Source: Zoogloea dura
Lineage (GTDB): Bacteria > Pseudomonadota > Gammaproteobacteria > Burkholderiales > Rhodocyclaceae
Assembly (NCBI RefSeq): GCF_012927165.1
Contig: NZ_JABBGA010000001.1
Location: forward strand, 62,001-126,000
Reading direction: 5' to 3'
Length of the DNA: 64,000 bases
Below, one piece after another: positions 28,189-37,359 of the stretch. The notes beneath the pieces are model-generated. The model made no database searches. It saw only the letters and a program-made list of their open reading frames with translations, and was not told the origin of the DNA. Every line of letters starts with the position of its first letter. The first letter of the stretch is position 1. The position numbers and the translations under genes are program-made.

Positions 28189-29559
28189 ATGTCCGATCTC
28201 TACGGCCGTTTTGTTTCCCGCGTGCTTTTCCCCCTCCAGGAGCGCCTCAAGCACCATGACACGGTGCGCGTCAAGGAGGGCATGGAGGATTCCCAGTGGT
28301 GGCCCCGCGAGCGCATAGAGGCCCTGCAGTTGAAGCGCCTGAAGGCCTTCCTCCTCGATGTGCAGGAGCATGTGCCCTACTACCGGGCGCTGTTCGCGGA
28401 GCATCGCTTCGACCCGGTAGGGGTGGCCAGCATCGCCGACCTGCAGGCGCTACCCTATCTGACCAAGAAGCTCATCCGTGACAACAGCGACGCCCTGCGG
28501 GCGAGCAATGCCGTCGGTCTGTCGCGCTTCAATACCGGGGGGTCGAGCGGCGAGCCGCTGATCTTCTTCATCGGTACCGAGCGCGTGACCCACGATGTCG
28601 CCGCCAAATGGCGCGCGACCCGCTGGTGGGATGTGGATATCGGCGATCCGGAGGTGGTGATCTGGGGCTCGCCCATCGAGCTGGGTACCCAGGACCGTGT
28701 CCGCCTGATCCGTGACGCACTGATGCGGACCCGCCTGCTGCCGGCCTTCGAGATGTCGGACGAAAAGGTCCAGGGCTTCATCGACACCATCCGCGAGATG
28801 CGGCCGCGCATGCTTTTCGGCTACCCCTCGGCGATCAGCCACATCGCGGGCTACGCGGAACGCAAGGGCATTCGCCTGGATGATCTGGGTGTGAAGGTGG
28901 TCTTCGTCACTTCGGAGCGCCTTTACGACCATCAGCGCGAGGCGATCAGCCGGCTCTTCGCCTGCCCGGTGGCCAACGGCTACGGCGGGCGCGATGCGGG
29001 CTTCATCGCCCACCAGTGCCCGTCCGGTTCCATGCACATCACCGCCGAAGACATCGTGGTGGAGATCATCGACGGGGAAGGGCGGGTCTTGCCGCCGGGG
29101 CAGTCCGGCGAGATCGTGGTGACCCACCTGGCGACCCGGGACTATCCCTTCATCCGCTACCGTACAGGGGATGTCGGTGTCCTGGGCACACAGGCTTGCG
29201 CCTGTGGGCGTGGCTTGCCCGTTCTCAGCGAGATCCAGGGGCGAAGCACTGATTTTGTGATCGCCGCCGATGGAACCGTGATGCATGGCCTTGCCTTGAT
29301 TTATGTTCTTCGGGATATTCCGGGCGTCGCGTCGTTCAAGATCGTCCAGGAGAGCCTGGGCTTGACGACGGTATACGTGGTGCCCGGTCCGGCCTTCGTG
29401 CCGGGCGATACGGGGCGTATCGAGAGCGGCCTGAAGCGTCGCCTGGGCGATTCGGTCGTCATCGATGTGAAGCAGGTCGAGGTGCTGCCGGCCGAAGCGT
29501 CGGGCAAGTTCCGCTATGTTGTCAGCCGTATCGCGACCGACCTTGCGGCAAGGGCTTGA
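28189..29559 (+). CDS. PaaK-like adenylate-forming enzyme (CapK family)
   Basis: A 456-aa member of the phenylacetate-CoA ligase/CapK group. Seen: the ATP loop FNTGGSSGEP, the A5-like region VANGYGGRDAGF, RYRTGDVGVL with the family Asp, and a C-terminal lid with Lys near EASGKFRY. Such enzymes activate a carboxylate as an acyl-adenylate (then CoA thioester); in exopolysaccharide loci they are thought to prepare an acyl group for transfer to a sugar. The ATG at 28189 is preferred over a TTG at 28177 that overlaps the preceding stop. Real substrate unknown. Confidence 0.83.
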   Translation: MSDLYGRFVSRVLFPLQERLKHHDTVRVKEGMEDSQWWPRERIEALQLKRLKAFLLDVQEHVPYYRALFAEHRFDPVGVASIADLQALPYLTKKLIRDNSDALRASNAVGLSRFNTGGSSGEPLIFFIGTERVTHDVAAKWRATRWWDVDIGDPEVVIWGSPIELGTQDRVRLIRDALMRTRLLPAFEMSDEKVQGFIDTIREMRPRMLFGYPSAISHIAGYAERKGIRLDDLGVKVVFVTSERLYDHQREAISRLFACPVANGYGGRDAGFIAHQCPSGSMHITAEDIVVEIIDGEGRVLPPGQSGEIVVTHLATRDYPFIRYRTGDVGVLGTQACACGRGLPVLSEIQGRSTDFVIAADGTVMHGLALIYVLRDIPGVASFKIVQESLGLTTVYVVPGPAFVPGDTGRIESGLKRRLGDSVVIDVKQVEVLPAEASGKFRYVVSRIATDLAARA

Positions 29560-29603
29560 GAGGCGCCGAGAGGTGGCCTTTTGCAGGAATTGGGGCGTGA
29601 AAA

Positions 29604-30971
29604 TTGCGTGATTTACTGGTACTGCTGCTGTTTTCCTACGGGGCGATCAAGGCGCTCAAGAATCCCTATTACGGCGCGTTGCTGTGGGTCTGGATCGGTG
29701 TCATGAACCCCCATCGGCTTGGCTGGGGGTTTGCCTATTCGATGCCTTTCGCGCTGCTGGCGGTGGCCATCACCGCGACATCGATGTTCGCCCACTCCAA
29801 GGAGGTACGCTGGCCGAGCGGTGGCCCGATCACCGTGCTGATCCTGATGGTCTTCTGGATGGGCCTGACCACTGCGCTGGCCATCCACCCCGCAGAGAGC
29901 GCCAGCGTGTACGTGGAGGTGCTGAAGGTGATGCTGATGGTGGTGGTCACCGCGTCGGTGGTGCGTACCCGCGAACAGATCCTTGGTGTGATCGGCGTAC
30001 TGGTGATTTCGATCGGCTACTTCGGTGCAAAGGGGGGCATCTTCACCCTGACCACCGGCGGTGGACAGCGGGTCTGGGGTCCCACGGCCAGCCCCATCGA
30101 AGGGAATAACGAGCTCGCAGTTGCGCTGATCGTGACCATCCCGCTGATCTACTACCTGATTCTCCAGGCAGACACGGTATTGCGCCTGCCTGTCTTCAAG
30201 CCTCTCAGCAAGAAGTGGTTCAAGCGGGGGCTTGTCGTGCTGATCTGCCTGAGCGTCTTTGCGGCCCTCGGCAGCCAGTCGCGGGGGGCCTTGCTGGCGA
30301 TTTCCGCCATGTCGACGGTATTCTGGTGGCGTAGCAAGTCGAAGCTGACGATCGGGCTGGTGCTGCTGCTGCTGGCCCCGGCAGCAATCATGTTCATGCC
30401 GGATGAATGGACCTCCCGGATGAACACGATCAAGACCTACGAGGAAGACGAGTCGGCGATGGGGCGCATCAATGCCTGGACGATGGCGTTCAACATCGCC
30501 AACAGCCGGCTCTTCGGGGCCGGGTTCGTGACTGATTCGTCCTTCGTCTACCAGATGTACGCCCCGAATCCGAATTTCGTCATCGTGGCGCACAGCATCT
30601 ACTTCCAGATCCTTGGCCAGCATGGCTACATCGGCCTGTTTCTCTACCTCCTGTTCTGGTTGCTCACCTACCGGACTGCGGGGCGCTTGATGCTCCTCGG
30701 CAAGAAGGACCCGGGGCTCGAATGGGTCGTGCAGATGGGGGCCATGTTCAAGGTGAGCCTGATCGGCTTTGCCGTTGGCGGAGCCTTCCTGAGCCTGGCC
30801 TACTGGGACATGCCCTATTACCTGATGGTCGTTCTCGTGACCACCGAGCTATGGGCCCGCCGCCACCTGTCTGAAGCCGGGGCCGGCCTGGCCAGCCCGC
30901 CGGCAGCAAAGGGAGGGGCGCAACTGGCCGCCGGACGCGGCCCGGCAGCAGGTGGTGGGGTGATCGGATGA
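29604..30971 (+). CDS. Exosortase A-associated O-glycosylation ligase-like protein (Wzy/WaaL type)
   Basis: An integral membrane protein with about ten hydrophobic segments and an O-antigen ligase/polymerase (Wzy_C) pattern, including SQSRGALLAI and a periplasmic loop with SSFVYQMYAPNPNFVIVAHSIYF. The opening RDLLVLLLFSYGAIKALKNPYYG ... MNPHRLGWG is characteristic of the TIGR03097-type protein found next to XrtA. It begins with TTG at 29604, placed by this N-terminus. It should polymerise the repeat unit or ligate it to a protein/lipid acceptor. Confidence 0.86.
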   Translation: MRDLLVLLLFSYGAIKALKNPYYGALLWVWIGVMNPHRLGWGFAYSMPFALLAVAITATSMFAHSKEVRWPSGGPITVLILMVFWMGLTTALAIHPAESASVYVEVLKVMLMVVVTASVVRTREQILGVIGVLVISIGYFGAKGGIFTLTTGGGQRVWGPTASPIEGNNELAVALIVTIPLIYYLILQADTVLRLPVFKPLSKKWFKRGLVVLICLSVFAALGSQSRGALLAISAMSTVFWWRSKSKLTIGLVLLLLAPAAIMFMPDEWTSRMNTIKTYEEDESAMGRINAWTMAFNIANSRLFGAGFVTDSSFVYQMYAPNPNFVIVAHSIYFQILGQHGYIGLFLYLLFWLLTYRTAGRLMLLGKKDPGLEWVVQMGAMFKVSLIGFAVGGAFLSLAYWDMPYYLMVVLVTTELWARRHLSEAGAGLASPPAAKGGAQLAAGRGPAAGGGVIG

Positions 30972-32542
30972 GTGTCGTCGAACCGCGCATCAAGAGTCCG
31001 GACGAGCTCCGGGAGACTCCGCCATCCTCTGGCCGGGAGACCGGCAACAGGCCCGCCCTGACTTTCGGGGCCGTTTTACTGGTGTGGTGTGCCATCCTGC
31101 TGAGCTTTCGCGGGCATGTGGCGCTGGTGCTCCAAGCTTGGGAGACCCTCCCCAGCCATTCTCATGGCTATGTGGTTCTGCTGGTGGTGGCCTATCTGCT
31201 ATGGACGAAGCGCCCGCAACTGCAGGAGGTGAGCTGCCGCCCCTCATGGAAGGGCTTCGCTTTCCTGAATCTGCTGGGCTTTGCCGCGCTGCTGGGGGAC
31301 ATGGTGTCGGTGGCTGGCGTTGTCCAGTTCTCGGTGGTCTTCATGCTGTTCGGGGCCGTCTGGGCGGTGGCGGGCGACAGGGCGGCCCGGCTGTGCATGG
31401 GGCCGCTGAGTTTCATGCTGTTCGCCGTGCCTTTCGGGCACGAGATCCTGCCGACCCTGATGAACTGGACCGCCGATGCAACGGTGGTGGCCTTGCGCGA
31501 AAGCGGCGTGCCGGTCTATCAGGAAGGGCGGAACTTCGTCATTCCCAGCGGGCGCTGGTCGGTGGTGGAGGCCTGTGGCGGGATACGCTATCTCCTGACA
31601 TCGATCTTCATCGGTGCCGTTTTTGCCTACCTGACCTACACCCGGCCCCTGAAGCGGGTGCTGTTCATGGTCTGGGCGGTGATCATGCCTTTGTTTGCCA
31701 ACTGGATCAGGGCTTACGTGATCGTGATGGTGGCCCATCTGACCGGCAATGAATGGGGGCTTGGCCTGAGCCACCTGGCACTGGGCTGGCTGATCTTTGG
31801 CGTTGCCATCTTTGCGAGCTTCGCCGTGGGTACCCGCTGGCGCGATCCGGTTCCCGTTTCTCCCCCAATGGCACCCGGGGAGCGCGCGACCTTGGGCCGG
31901 ATCGCTTCCGCTGCGCTGGTGGCGGCCCTGATGCCGTATGGTTGGCAGCTTGCTTCGGCAGGGCTCGAGGTGCGTGGATCCGCCGCTGCTCCAGCGCTTG
32001 CCCTGGCTTCGCTGAGTGGCCTGGAGCGTGCCGAGGGCCCGACGGACAAGGTTCAGCCGGTCTATCCCGGAGCACGCATGACCTACCAGGCCACCTACCT
32101 GTTCAAGGGCGAGCCCATCGATGTGTTCGTCGCTTACTACCGCAATCAGGCTCAGGGGGCCGAGTTGATCAGTGTCCTCAACAAGATCGAACCCACCGGG
32201 GACTGGAGTTGGTCTGTCTCAGCGAATGCAGAGAGGGCTGGCCCGACGCTTCCGCCAACCCGCCTCGAGGGGTACAGCCGCAACGGGAAGCATGCGGCGT
32301 TGCATCATCTGTATTGGGTTGGAGGCAGCACGACCACCAGCGATCTCGGCAGCAAGCTGCTGCAGGTGTGGTCGCGGTTGCGCGGACAGGGGGACGATGC
32401 GGCCTTCGTGGCGCTCACGGCTTACAGCGCAGAGAGCGTGGAGCAGGCCAGCCGACGGGTGCAGGACTTTGCCGCGACGCACCTGGAGCGCCTCCTGGGC
32501 GACCTCGATCGCGCTGCCCAAGACGGGCAGGGCGGGCAATGA
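30968..32542 (+). CDS. xrtA: Exosortase A fused to EpsI domain
   Basis: XrtA is a polytopic inner-membrane cysteine transpeptidase that recognises C-terminal PEP-CTERM signals on exported proteins. Residues about 30-290 hold eight or so TM segments and the exosortase core: catalytic Cys203 in EACGGIRYLL, Arg248 in NWIRAY, and conserved His257 and His269 (VAHLTG, LSHLALGW). After about residue 300 comes an EpsI domain (YPGARMTYQATYLFKGEPIDVFVAYYRNQ), fused here as in many exosortase A proteins. The start overlaps the O-ligase stop by 4 bp. No PEP-CTERM protein was found in the window. Confidence 0.95.
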   Translation: MSVVEPRIKSPDELRETPPSSGRETGNRPALTFGAVLLVWCAILLSFRGHVALVLQAWETLPSHSHGYVVLLVVAYLLWTKRPQLQEVSCRPSWKGFAFLNLLGFAALLGDMVSVAGVVQFSVVFMLFGAVWAVAGDRAARLCMGPLSFMLFAVPFGHEILPTLMNWTADATVVALRESGVPVYQEGRNFVIPSGRWSVVEACGGIRYLLTSIFIGAVFAYLTYTRPLKRVLFMVWAVIMPLFANWIRAYVIVMVAHLTGNEWGLGLSHLALGWLIFGVAIFASFAVGTRWRDPVPVSPPMAPGERATLGRIASAALVAALMPYGWQLASAGLEVRGSAAAPALALASLSGLERAEGPTDKVQPVYPGARMTYQATYLFKGEPIDVFVAYYRNQAQGAELISVLNKIEPTGDWSWSVSANAERAGPTLPPTRLEGYSRNGKHAALHHLYWVGGSTTTSDLGSKLLQVWSRLRGQGDDAAFVALTAYSAESVEQASRRVQDFAATHLERLLGDLDRAAQDGQGGQ

Positions 32543-33801
32543 AGGGGGCCGGACCGATGGATACGGGGGGCGCCTGCCTGATGGTTGCCAGCATCTTCAC
32601 GCCGATCCAGGGCGGTTCGGCCACGGTGTATGCCAACCTGTGCCGCTATGCGCCTCCCGGGGCCATGCTGGCGCTGGCGAGCCGCCGCCACTATGAAACC
32701 GGCGAGGAGATCCCGGGTTGGCGTGAGCATGATGCCGGCTGCGGCTTCCCGGTGCACCGCCTGGATCTGCTGCGCCCGGCCGAGATGCCGCCGCCGGCCA
32801 ACAAGCTGGTATCGGCGTGGCGCTATCTGACCATCGACATTCCGCTGCGCCTGAAGGTCATCAGTACAGTCTGGAGCTTGATCCGGAAGCATGACGTCCG
32901 GGTGATCTGCATCGGCGAGCTCGCTTCGATGGCCTGGCTGGCGGAGTTCTTCCGGGCGGTGGCGGGGACGCGGATGGTCCTCTACGTGCATGGCGAGGAA
33001 GTGACCCAGCGCATGGATGCCGGTTCCTTCGGACGTCGGCGCGCAGCCCACCTGCAATCTGCCGATGCCGTGGTGGCGGTGAGCCGTTTCACCGAGAAGG
33101 CCCTGGCGGAGCAGATGGGTGTGGCACCCGGGAAGATCTGCCTCATCGAGAACGGTGTGGACACGCGGCGCTTCTCGCCGGGCCCGGACAATACGGCCCT
33201 GCGGGAGCGTTTCGGCCTGCATGGCCGGCGCCTTGTGGTGGCGGTTGGCCGGCTGGTGCCGCGCAAGGGCTTCGACAAGACCATCGAGGCCTGGCCGCAG
33301 GTCCGTGCGGCCCATCCGGATGCCCACCTGGTCATCGTCGGCGACGGGCCGCAGCGGGCCGCGCTGCAGGCCATGGCCCAGGCTTCCGGGGTGGCCGACA
33401 GCATTTGTTTCACGGGGTCGGTGGATGATGCCACCCTGCTGGCCGCCTATCGCAGCGCCAGCCTGTTCGTGATGCCCAACCGCACGATGCCCGACGGCGA
33501 CACCGAGGGCTTCGGCCTGGTCTTCCTTGAGGCCAATGCCTGCGGTCGTGCGGTGGTCGGTGGCCGCGCGGGGGGGGCCGTCGAGGCCGTCCGGGACGGT
33601 GTCAGCGGCCTGCTGGTGGACGGGGAGCGCAGCGAGGAGATCGGGCAGGCCATCAACCGCATCCTGGGCGATGACGCGCTGCGCCGCGAGCTGGAAGCGG
33701 GGGCCTTGCGTCACGCCCAGACCAACAGCTGGACCAATCGGGTCGGGATCTTCCAGGATCTCTGCCGCAGCCTGCAGAACAAGGGAGAGAAGCATGTCTG
33801 A
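32539..33801 (+). CDS. Glycosyltransferase family 4 protein
   Basis: A 420-aa GT-B enzyme. The ATG overlaps the xrtA stop (ATGA); another ATG lies at 32557. It shows VASIFTPIQGGSATVYANL at the N-terminus, LVVAVGRLVPRKGFDKTIEAW and the donor-site FGLVFLEANACGRAVVGG with Glu. The long open frame upstream of 32539 is a shadow of xrtA. It overlaps the next gene by 8 bp. Specificity unknown. Confidence 0.88.
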   Translation: MKGAGPMDTGGACLMVASIFTPIQGGSATVYANLCRYAPPGAMLALASRRHYETGEEIPGWREHDAGCGFPVHRLDLLRPAEMPPPANKLVSAWRYLTIDIPLRLKVISTVWSLIRKHDVRVICIGELASMAWLAEFFRAVAGTRMVLYVHGEEVTQRMDAGSFGRRRAAHLQSADAVVAVSRFTEKALAEQMGVAPGKICLIENGVDTRRFSPGPDNTALRERFGLHGRRLVVAVGRLVPRKGFDKTIEAWPQVRAAHPDAHLVIVGDGPQRAALQAMAQASGVADSICFTGSVDDATLLAAYRSASLFVMPNRTMPDGDTEGFGLVFLEANACGRAVVGGRAGGAVEAVRDGVSGLLVDGERSEEIGQAINRILGDDALRRELEAGALRHAQTNSWTNRVGIFQDLCRSLQNKGEKHV

Positions 33802-35206
33802 GCCGCGCACCTTGCTGGTGATCGCGGGCGAGTTTCCGCCACTCAAGACCATCGGTCGGATTCGCACGGTCAAGTTCGTGGAGCAGCTCCGCCAGTATGG
33901 CTGGCGCTCCATCGTCATCACTTTGCAGCCCAACGGCACCGAGCCCAACTACGACCCTTCCCTGTCGGCCGAGATCACCGACGGCGTTGAGGTCATTCGG
34001 CTGCCCCTGCGGGACATCGAAGCCGAGATCGCCAATGCGGTGAAGCGCTTGATGGGACGGAGTCCGATGCCGGTGAGCGCGCCGGCAGGCGCCGGCGTGC
34101 CGGGCGGGGGGAGGGCGCCTGCGCCCGTGTCCACGCAGGCGCAGGGCGGATTGATGGATCGTGCCCACGCCCTCACGCGCTGGCTCCTGCGTAATTTCGT
34201 GCATGTGCCGGATGATTACCGCCCGTGGGCAACGGCTGTCGTCGAGGCTGCCCGGCCCCTCTGCAAGGCGGGCCGGATCGACGCGATCTACACGACGCTG
34301 CCTCCCTTTGCCAGCATGTTTGCCGGCCATGCGCTGCGCAAGGAGACGGGGATCCCATGGCTCGTGGACTACCGTGACCTGTGGTTTGGTGATGTGCTGC
34401 GGGAATGGGTGCCCGGCTGGCGCAAAAAGCTCGAGTTTCGAATGGAGAAGCGCCTCCTGAGTGAGGCCGATGTGGTCATTACCGTCTCCGAGCCCAAGAC
34501 AACCTACATGCAGCGTCTGCACCCGGATCTCAAGGCGCGCTGGGAGACGCTGACCAACGGCTACGATACTGAACTCTACGGCGACCGCCAGCGTACCCGG
34601 CCCTTCACGGGGGAAACGGTGGAGTTTGTCTACACCGGCCGGCTGTTCAAGAACCGGCGCGGCCATGCCTTTGCGGAAGCCCTCGGATGCATCCACCGCA
34701 GTGATCCGGCCCTGGCGGCACGGGCCCGGGTACGCATCCTCGGTGGTGTCGAGCCGTCCATCCGCGAACGCTACGACCGCATCCTGGCCGATTACGGGAT
34801 CGCCCATCTCTATGATTTCGCGGGTGATGTCAGCTACGCGGAGGCGATGAACGCCCAGGTCAATTGCGACTACCTGCTGCTGATCGTCGATACCGGGGAG
34901 ACCTCCGATGGCGTGATCCCGGGCAAGCTCTTCGAGTATGTGTCGGTCCGCCGTCCGATCTTCGCCCTGTGCGACCCGGGTGCCACCCAGCAGATCATTG
35001 AGCGGGCCCGCCTCGGCAAGGCTGTGCCGGCCGAATCGGTGGAGGCCTGCGAGGCCATGCTGCGGGAGTGGCTGGCCCGCCCGGTGCCAGAGACGGTGGA
35101 TTCGGACGACGCCTACCTGGCCCAGTTCGATCGCAAGGCGATCACCGCCCGTTTCGCGCGCCTGCTCGACGAAGTGGTGGAAGCCGCGCGAAAGGAGCGT
35201 CCATGA
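33794..35206 (+). CDS. Glycosyltransferase (GT4-like), exopolysaccharide locus
   Basis: A 470-aa protein with LLVIAGEFPPLKTIGRIRTVKFVEQL at the start, a variable Gly/Ala/Pro insert at about 95-125, PWLVDYRDLWFGDVLREW and a donor half with FVYTGRLFKNRRGHAF and DGVIPGKLFEYVSVRRPIFAL. The GKLFEY element carries the donor-binding Glu. It starts within the last codons of the previous gene (8-bp overlap). Similar proteins in such clusters are annotated as group 1 glycosyltransferases; acceptor unknown. Confidence 0.83.
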   Translation: MSEPRTLLVIAGEFPPLKTIGRIRTVKFVEQLRQYGWRSIVITLQPNGTEPNYDPSLSAEITDGVEVIRLPLRDIEAEIANAVKRLMGRSPMPVSAPAGAGVPGGGRAPAPVSTQAQGGLMDRAHALTRWLLRNFVHVPDDYRPWATAVVEAARPLCKAGRIDAIYTTLPPFASMFAGHALRKETGIPWLVDYRDLWFGDVLREWVPGWRKKLEFRMEKRLLSEADVVITVSEPKTTYMQRLHPDLKARWETLTNGYDTELYGDRQRTRPFTGETVEFVYTGRLFKNRRGHAFAEALGCIHRSDPALAARARVRILGGVEPSIRERYDRILADYGIAHLYDFAGDVSYAEAMNAQVNCDYLLLIVDTGETSDGVIPGKLFEYVSVRRPIFALCDPGATQQIIERARLGKAVPAESVEACEAMLREWLARPVPETVDSDDAYLAQFDRKAITARFARLLDEVVEAARKERP

Positions 35207-36039
35207 GCCGCCTGGCCGCCCTCAAACAATGGGTCAAGGAGACCGCCGCCCGTAGCGTGTGGGCCTACGGAGCAGACAAGCTGCTGCCGCAGCTGCGCGC
35301 CTGCGGCGTACAGCCCGGCTCCACGCTGGTCGTGCATTCGTCGTGGCTGCCCTACAACGGTTTCCAGGGCAAGCCGGCGGACCTGGTGCGGGTCTTCAAG
35401 GAGGCTGTGGGTGAAACCGGCCTCCTGGTGATGCCGTCGATGCCTTACCACAACATGAGCTCCGCCCAGTGGCTGGCCAAGGGCAAGCCGATGAACGTGG
35501 CCCGCAGCCCGTCGATGATGGGCCTGGTGTCCGAGGTCTTCCGGCGCAGCGAGAACGTGCGCCGCAGCCTCAGCCCCACTCACCCGCTGCTCGCCTGGGG
35601 GCGTGACGCCGATGCTTTCGTCGAGGGCCACGAACGTGCCGAGCGACCCTTTGGCGCGGCCTCGCCCTTCATGCGCATGCTCGAGCGCGACGCCCTCATC
35701 CTCGGTTTCGATGCACCCTTTTCGACCTTCACCTACACCCATTTCGTCGAGGACCAACTGGAGGCCACCTTGCCCTGCGCCCTGTACGAGCCCGGGACGA
35801 TGAGCGGCCAGGTGATCGATCGCAGCGGTGCCGTCCTCGACTGCCCGGTGCGGGTGCTGTCCGCCGAAGCCAACCGCCTGCGCCGCGAGTCGCGCCTGGT
35901 GGCGCACCTGGAGCAGGCTGGCGTGCTGCATGGAGCCCGTATCGGCAATACCCGCCTGAGCTGGATCAGGGCCTCCGACCACAGCCGCGAGTCGGCCCGC
36001 TTCGTGGCTGCCGGCACGCATTTCTTCGATGCGCCCTGA
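35203..36039 (+). CDS. AAC(3)-family N-acetyltransferase-like protein
   Basis: A 278-aa protein with the aminoglycoside 3-N-acetyltransferase fold pattern: TLVVHSSWLPYNGFQG near residue 45, LLVMPSMPYHNMS, SLSPTHPLLAWG and DALILGFDAPFSTFTYTHFVEDQL. In a polysaccharide locus it more likely acetylates an amino sugar than an antibiotic, so it should not be read as a resistance gene. It overlaps the preceding stop by 4 bp. This function is inference. Confidence 0.8.
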   Translation: MSRLAALKQWVKETAARSVWAYGADKLLPQLRACGVQPGSTLVVHSSWLPYNGFQGKPADLVRVFKEAVGETGLLVMPSMPYHNMSSAQWLAKGKPMNVARSPSMMGLVSEVFRRSENVRRSLSPTHPLLAWGRDADAFVEGHERAERPFGAASPFMRMLERDALILGFDAPFSTFTYTHFVEDQLEATLPCALYEPGTMSGQVIDRSGAVLDCPVRVLSAEANRLRRESRLVAHLEQAGVLHGARIGNTRLSWIRASDHSRESARFVAAGTHFFDAP

Positions 36040-36075
36040 TCGTAACGAATCCCGAAAGACCTGGAAAAAAACGCG

Positions 36076-37254
36076 ATGAGTATCAGCGAAACCCTGCGCC
36101 AGAAGCGTCTCGTCCTGAAGGACACCCTCGGCATCGGCCTGACCGAGCCCACCGACAACCGGATCCACCTGGATGCCGCGATCGCCTGGTTGAAGCATGC
36201 CCAGGACGTCACCGGCAATGGCGGTGTCGCCCAGACCTGGCTGGTCCGTTCCCGCCGCTGGGCGCCGTCCTACCCGGAGACGACCGGCTACATCATTCCC
36301 ACCCTGTACCGCTACGCGGCGATCGCCGGAGACGAGGACAGCCGGGTGCGGGCCCGCCGCATGGCCGACTGGGAGATCGACATCCAGCTGCCCGATGGCG
36401 GCGTGCTGGCCGGCGCGCTGGGCGATTCCGACCAGCCCACCGTATTCAATACCGGGCAGGTCATCTTCGGCTGGGTCAGGGCCTTCGAAGAGGAAGGTGA
36501 CGAGCGCTACCGGACTGCAGCCGTTCGCGCGTCGGCCTGGTTGTGCGACATCATGGACGAGGACGGCTGCTGGCGTAAGTTCGGCTCGCCGATGACCGGC
36601 AAGCAGATCAACACCTACAACACCCGTTCCGCCTGGAGCCTGGCGCGCACTCACCAGATCACCGGGGAGACGCGCTTCCTGGACGCAGCCGTGCGCAACT
36701 GCGAATGGGCCCTGACCCAGGCGCGGGCCAACGGCTGGCTCGATACCAACTGCCTGCAGGACAACAAGCAGCCCTTCACCCACACCATTGCCTACGCCAT
36801 GCGCGGCCTGCTGGAGATCGGCGTCTATGCCGGACGTGAGGATTTCATCGCCGCGGCCCGCCGGATCGGTGATGCCATGGTGGCGGCCCTGCCGGCGGAC
36901 GGCCGGCTGCCCGGCCGTTTCGACGAGCAATGGCGTCCGACCGTCAAATGGTCGTGCCTGACCGGCGATTGCCAGCTCGGCATCAACTGGGGGCGACTCT
37001 TCCAGATCACCGGCGAAGCCCGCTACCGTGATGCGACCACGCAGATCCTCGGCTTCGTCAAGCGTACCCAACTGCTGTCCGGTGAGGAGCGGGCGACGGT
37101 GGGCGGCATCAAGGGTTCACATCCGCTGAACGGTGGCTACCACCCCTGGCAGTATCCCAACTGGGCCACCAAGTTCTATGCCGATGCGCTGATGATGGAC
37201 AGCGCAAACCGGGGCGGTCCTGGCTATGTGATCCGCAAGGAGCCTGCTCTTTGA
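36076..37254 (+). CDS. VpsJ-like polysaccharide biosynthesis protein (alpha/alpha toroid)
   Basis: A 392-aa soluble protein without signal peptide or TM segment. It shows repeated helix-pair elements (IAWLKHAQDVTGNGGVAQTW, YIIPTLYRYAAIAGD, GQVIFGWVRAFEEEGDERY, RYRDATTQILGF), the pattern of an (alpha/alpha)6 barrel as in glycoside hydrolases or lyases and VpsJ-like proteins of exopolysaccharide loci. Acidic catalytic residues cannot be assigned safely. It follows the N-acetyltransferase by 36 bp and is followed by 105 bp without a gene. Confidence 0.7.
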   Translation: MSISETLRQKRLVLKDTLGIGLTEPTDNRIHLDAAIAWLKHAQDVTGNGGVAQTWLVRSRRWAPSYPETTGYIIPTLYRYAAIAGDEDSRVRARRMADWEIDIQLPDGGVLAGALGDSDQPTVFNTGQVIFGWVRAFEEEGDERYRTAAVRASAWLCDIMDEDGCWRKFGSPMTGKQINTYNTRSAWSLARTHQITGETRFLDAAVRNCEWALTQARANGWLDTNCLQDNKQPFTHTIAYAMRGLLEIGVYAGREDFIAAARRIGDAMVAALPADGRLPGRFDEQWRPTVKWSCLTGDCQLGINWGRLFQITGEARYRDATTQILGFVKRTQLLSGEERATVGGIKGSHPLNGGYHPWQYPNWATKFYADALMMDSANRGGPGYVIRKEPAL

Positions 37255-37359
37255 GGGGGCTGTGGGGCCTGTCGCTGTCTGGGGAATGTCTGCCGCAGGC
37301 CGGTCGCCGGGCGTGAAGCCGGGCCGGATTCCGGGAATCAACTTTGTTATGTGTGTGCC

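Noticed and set aside
35203-36039. Possible antibiotic resistance gene (AAC(3)-like)
   Set aside because: Its place among exopolysaccharide genes and overlap with them suggests sugar acetylation; sequence alone does not support a resistance role.
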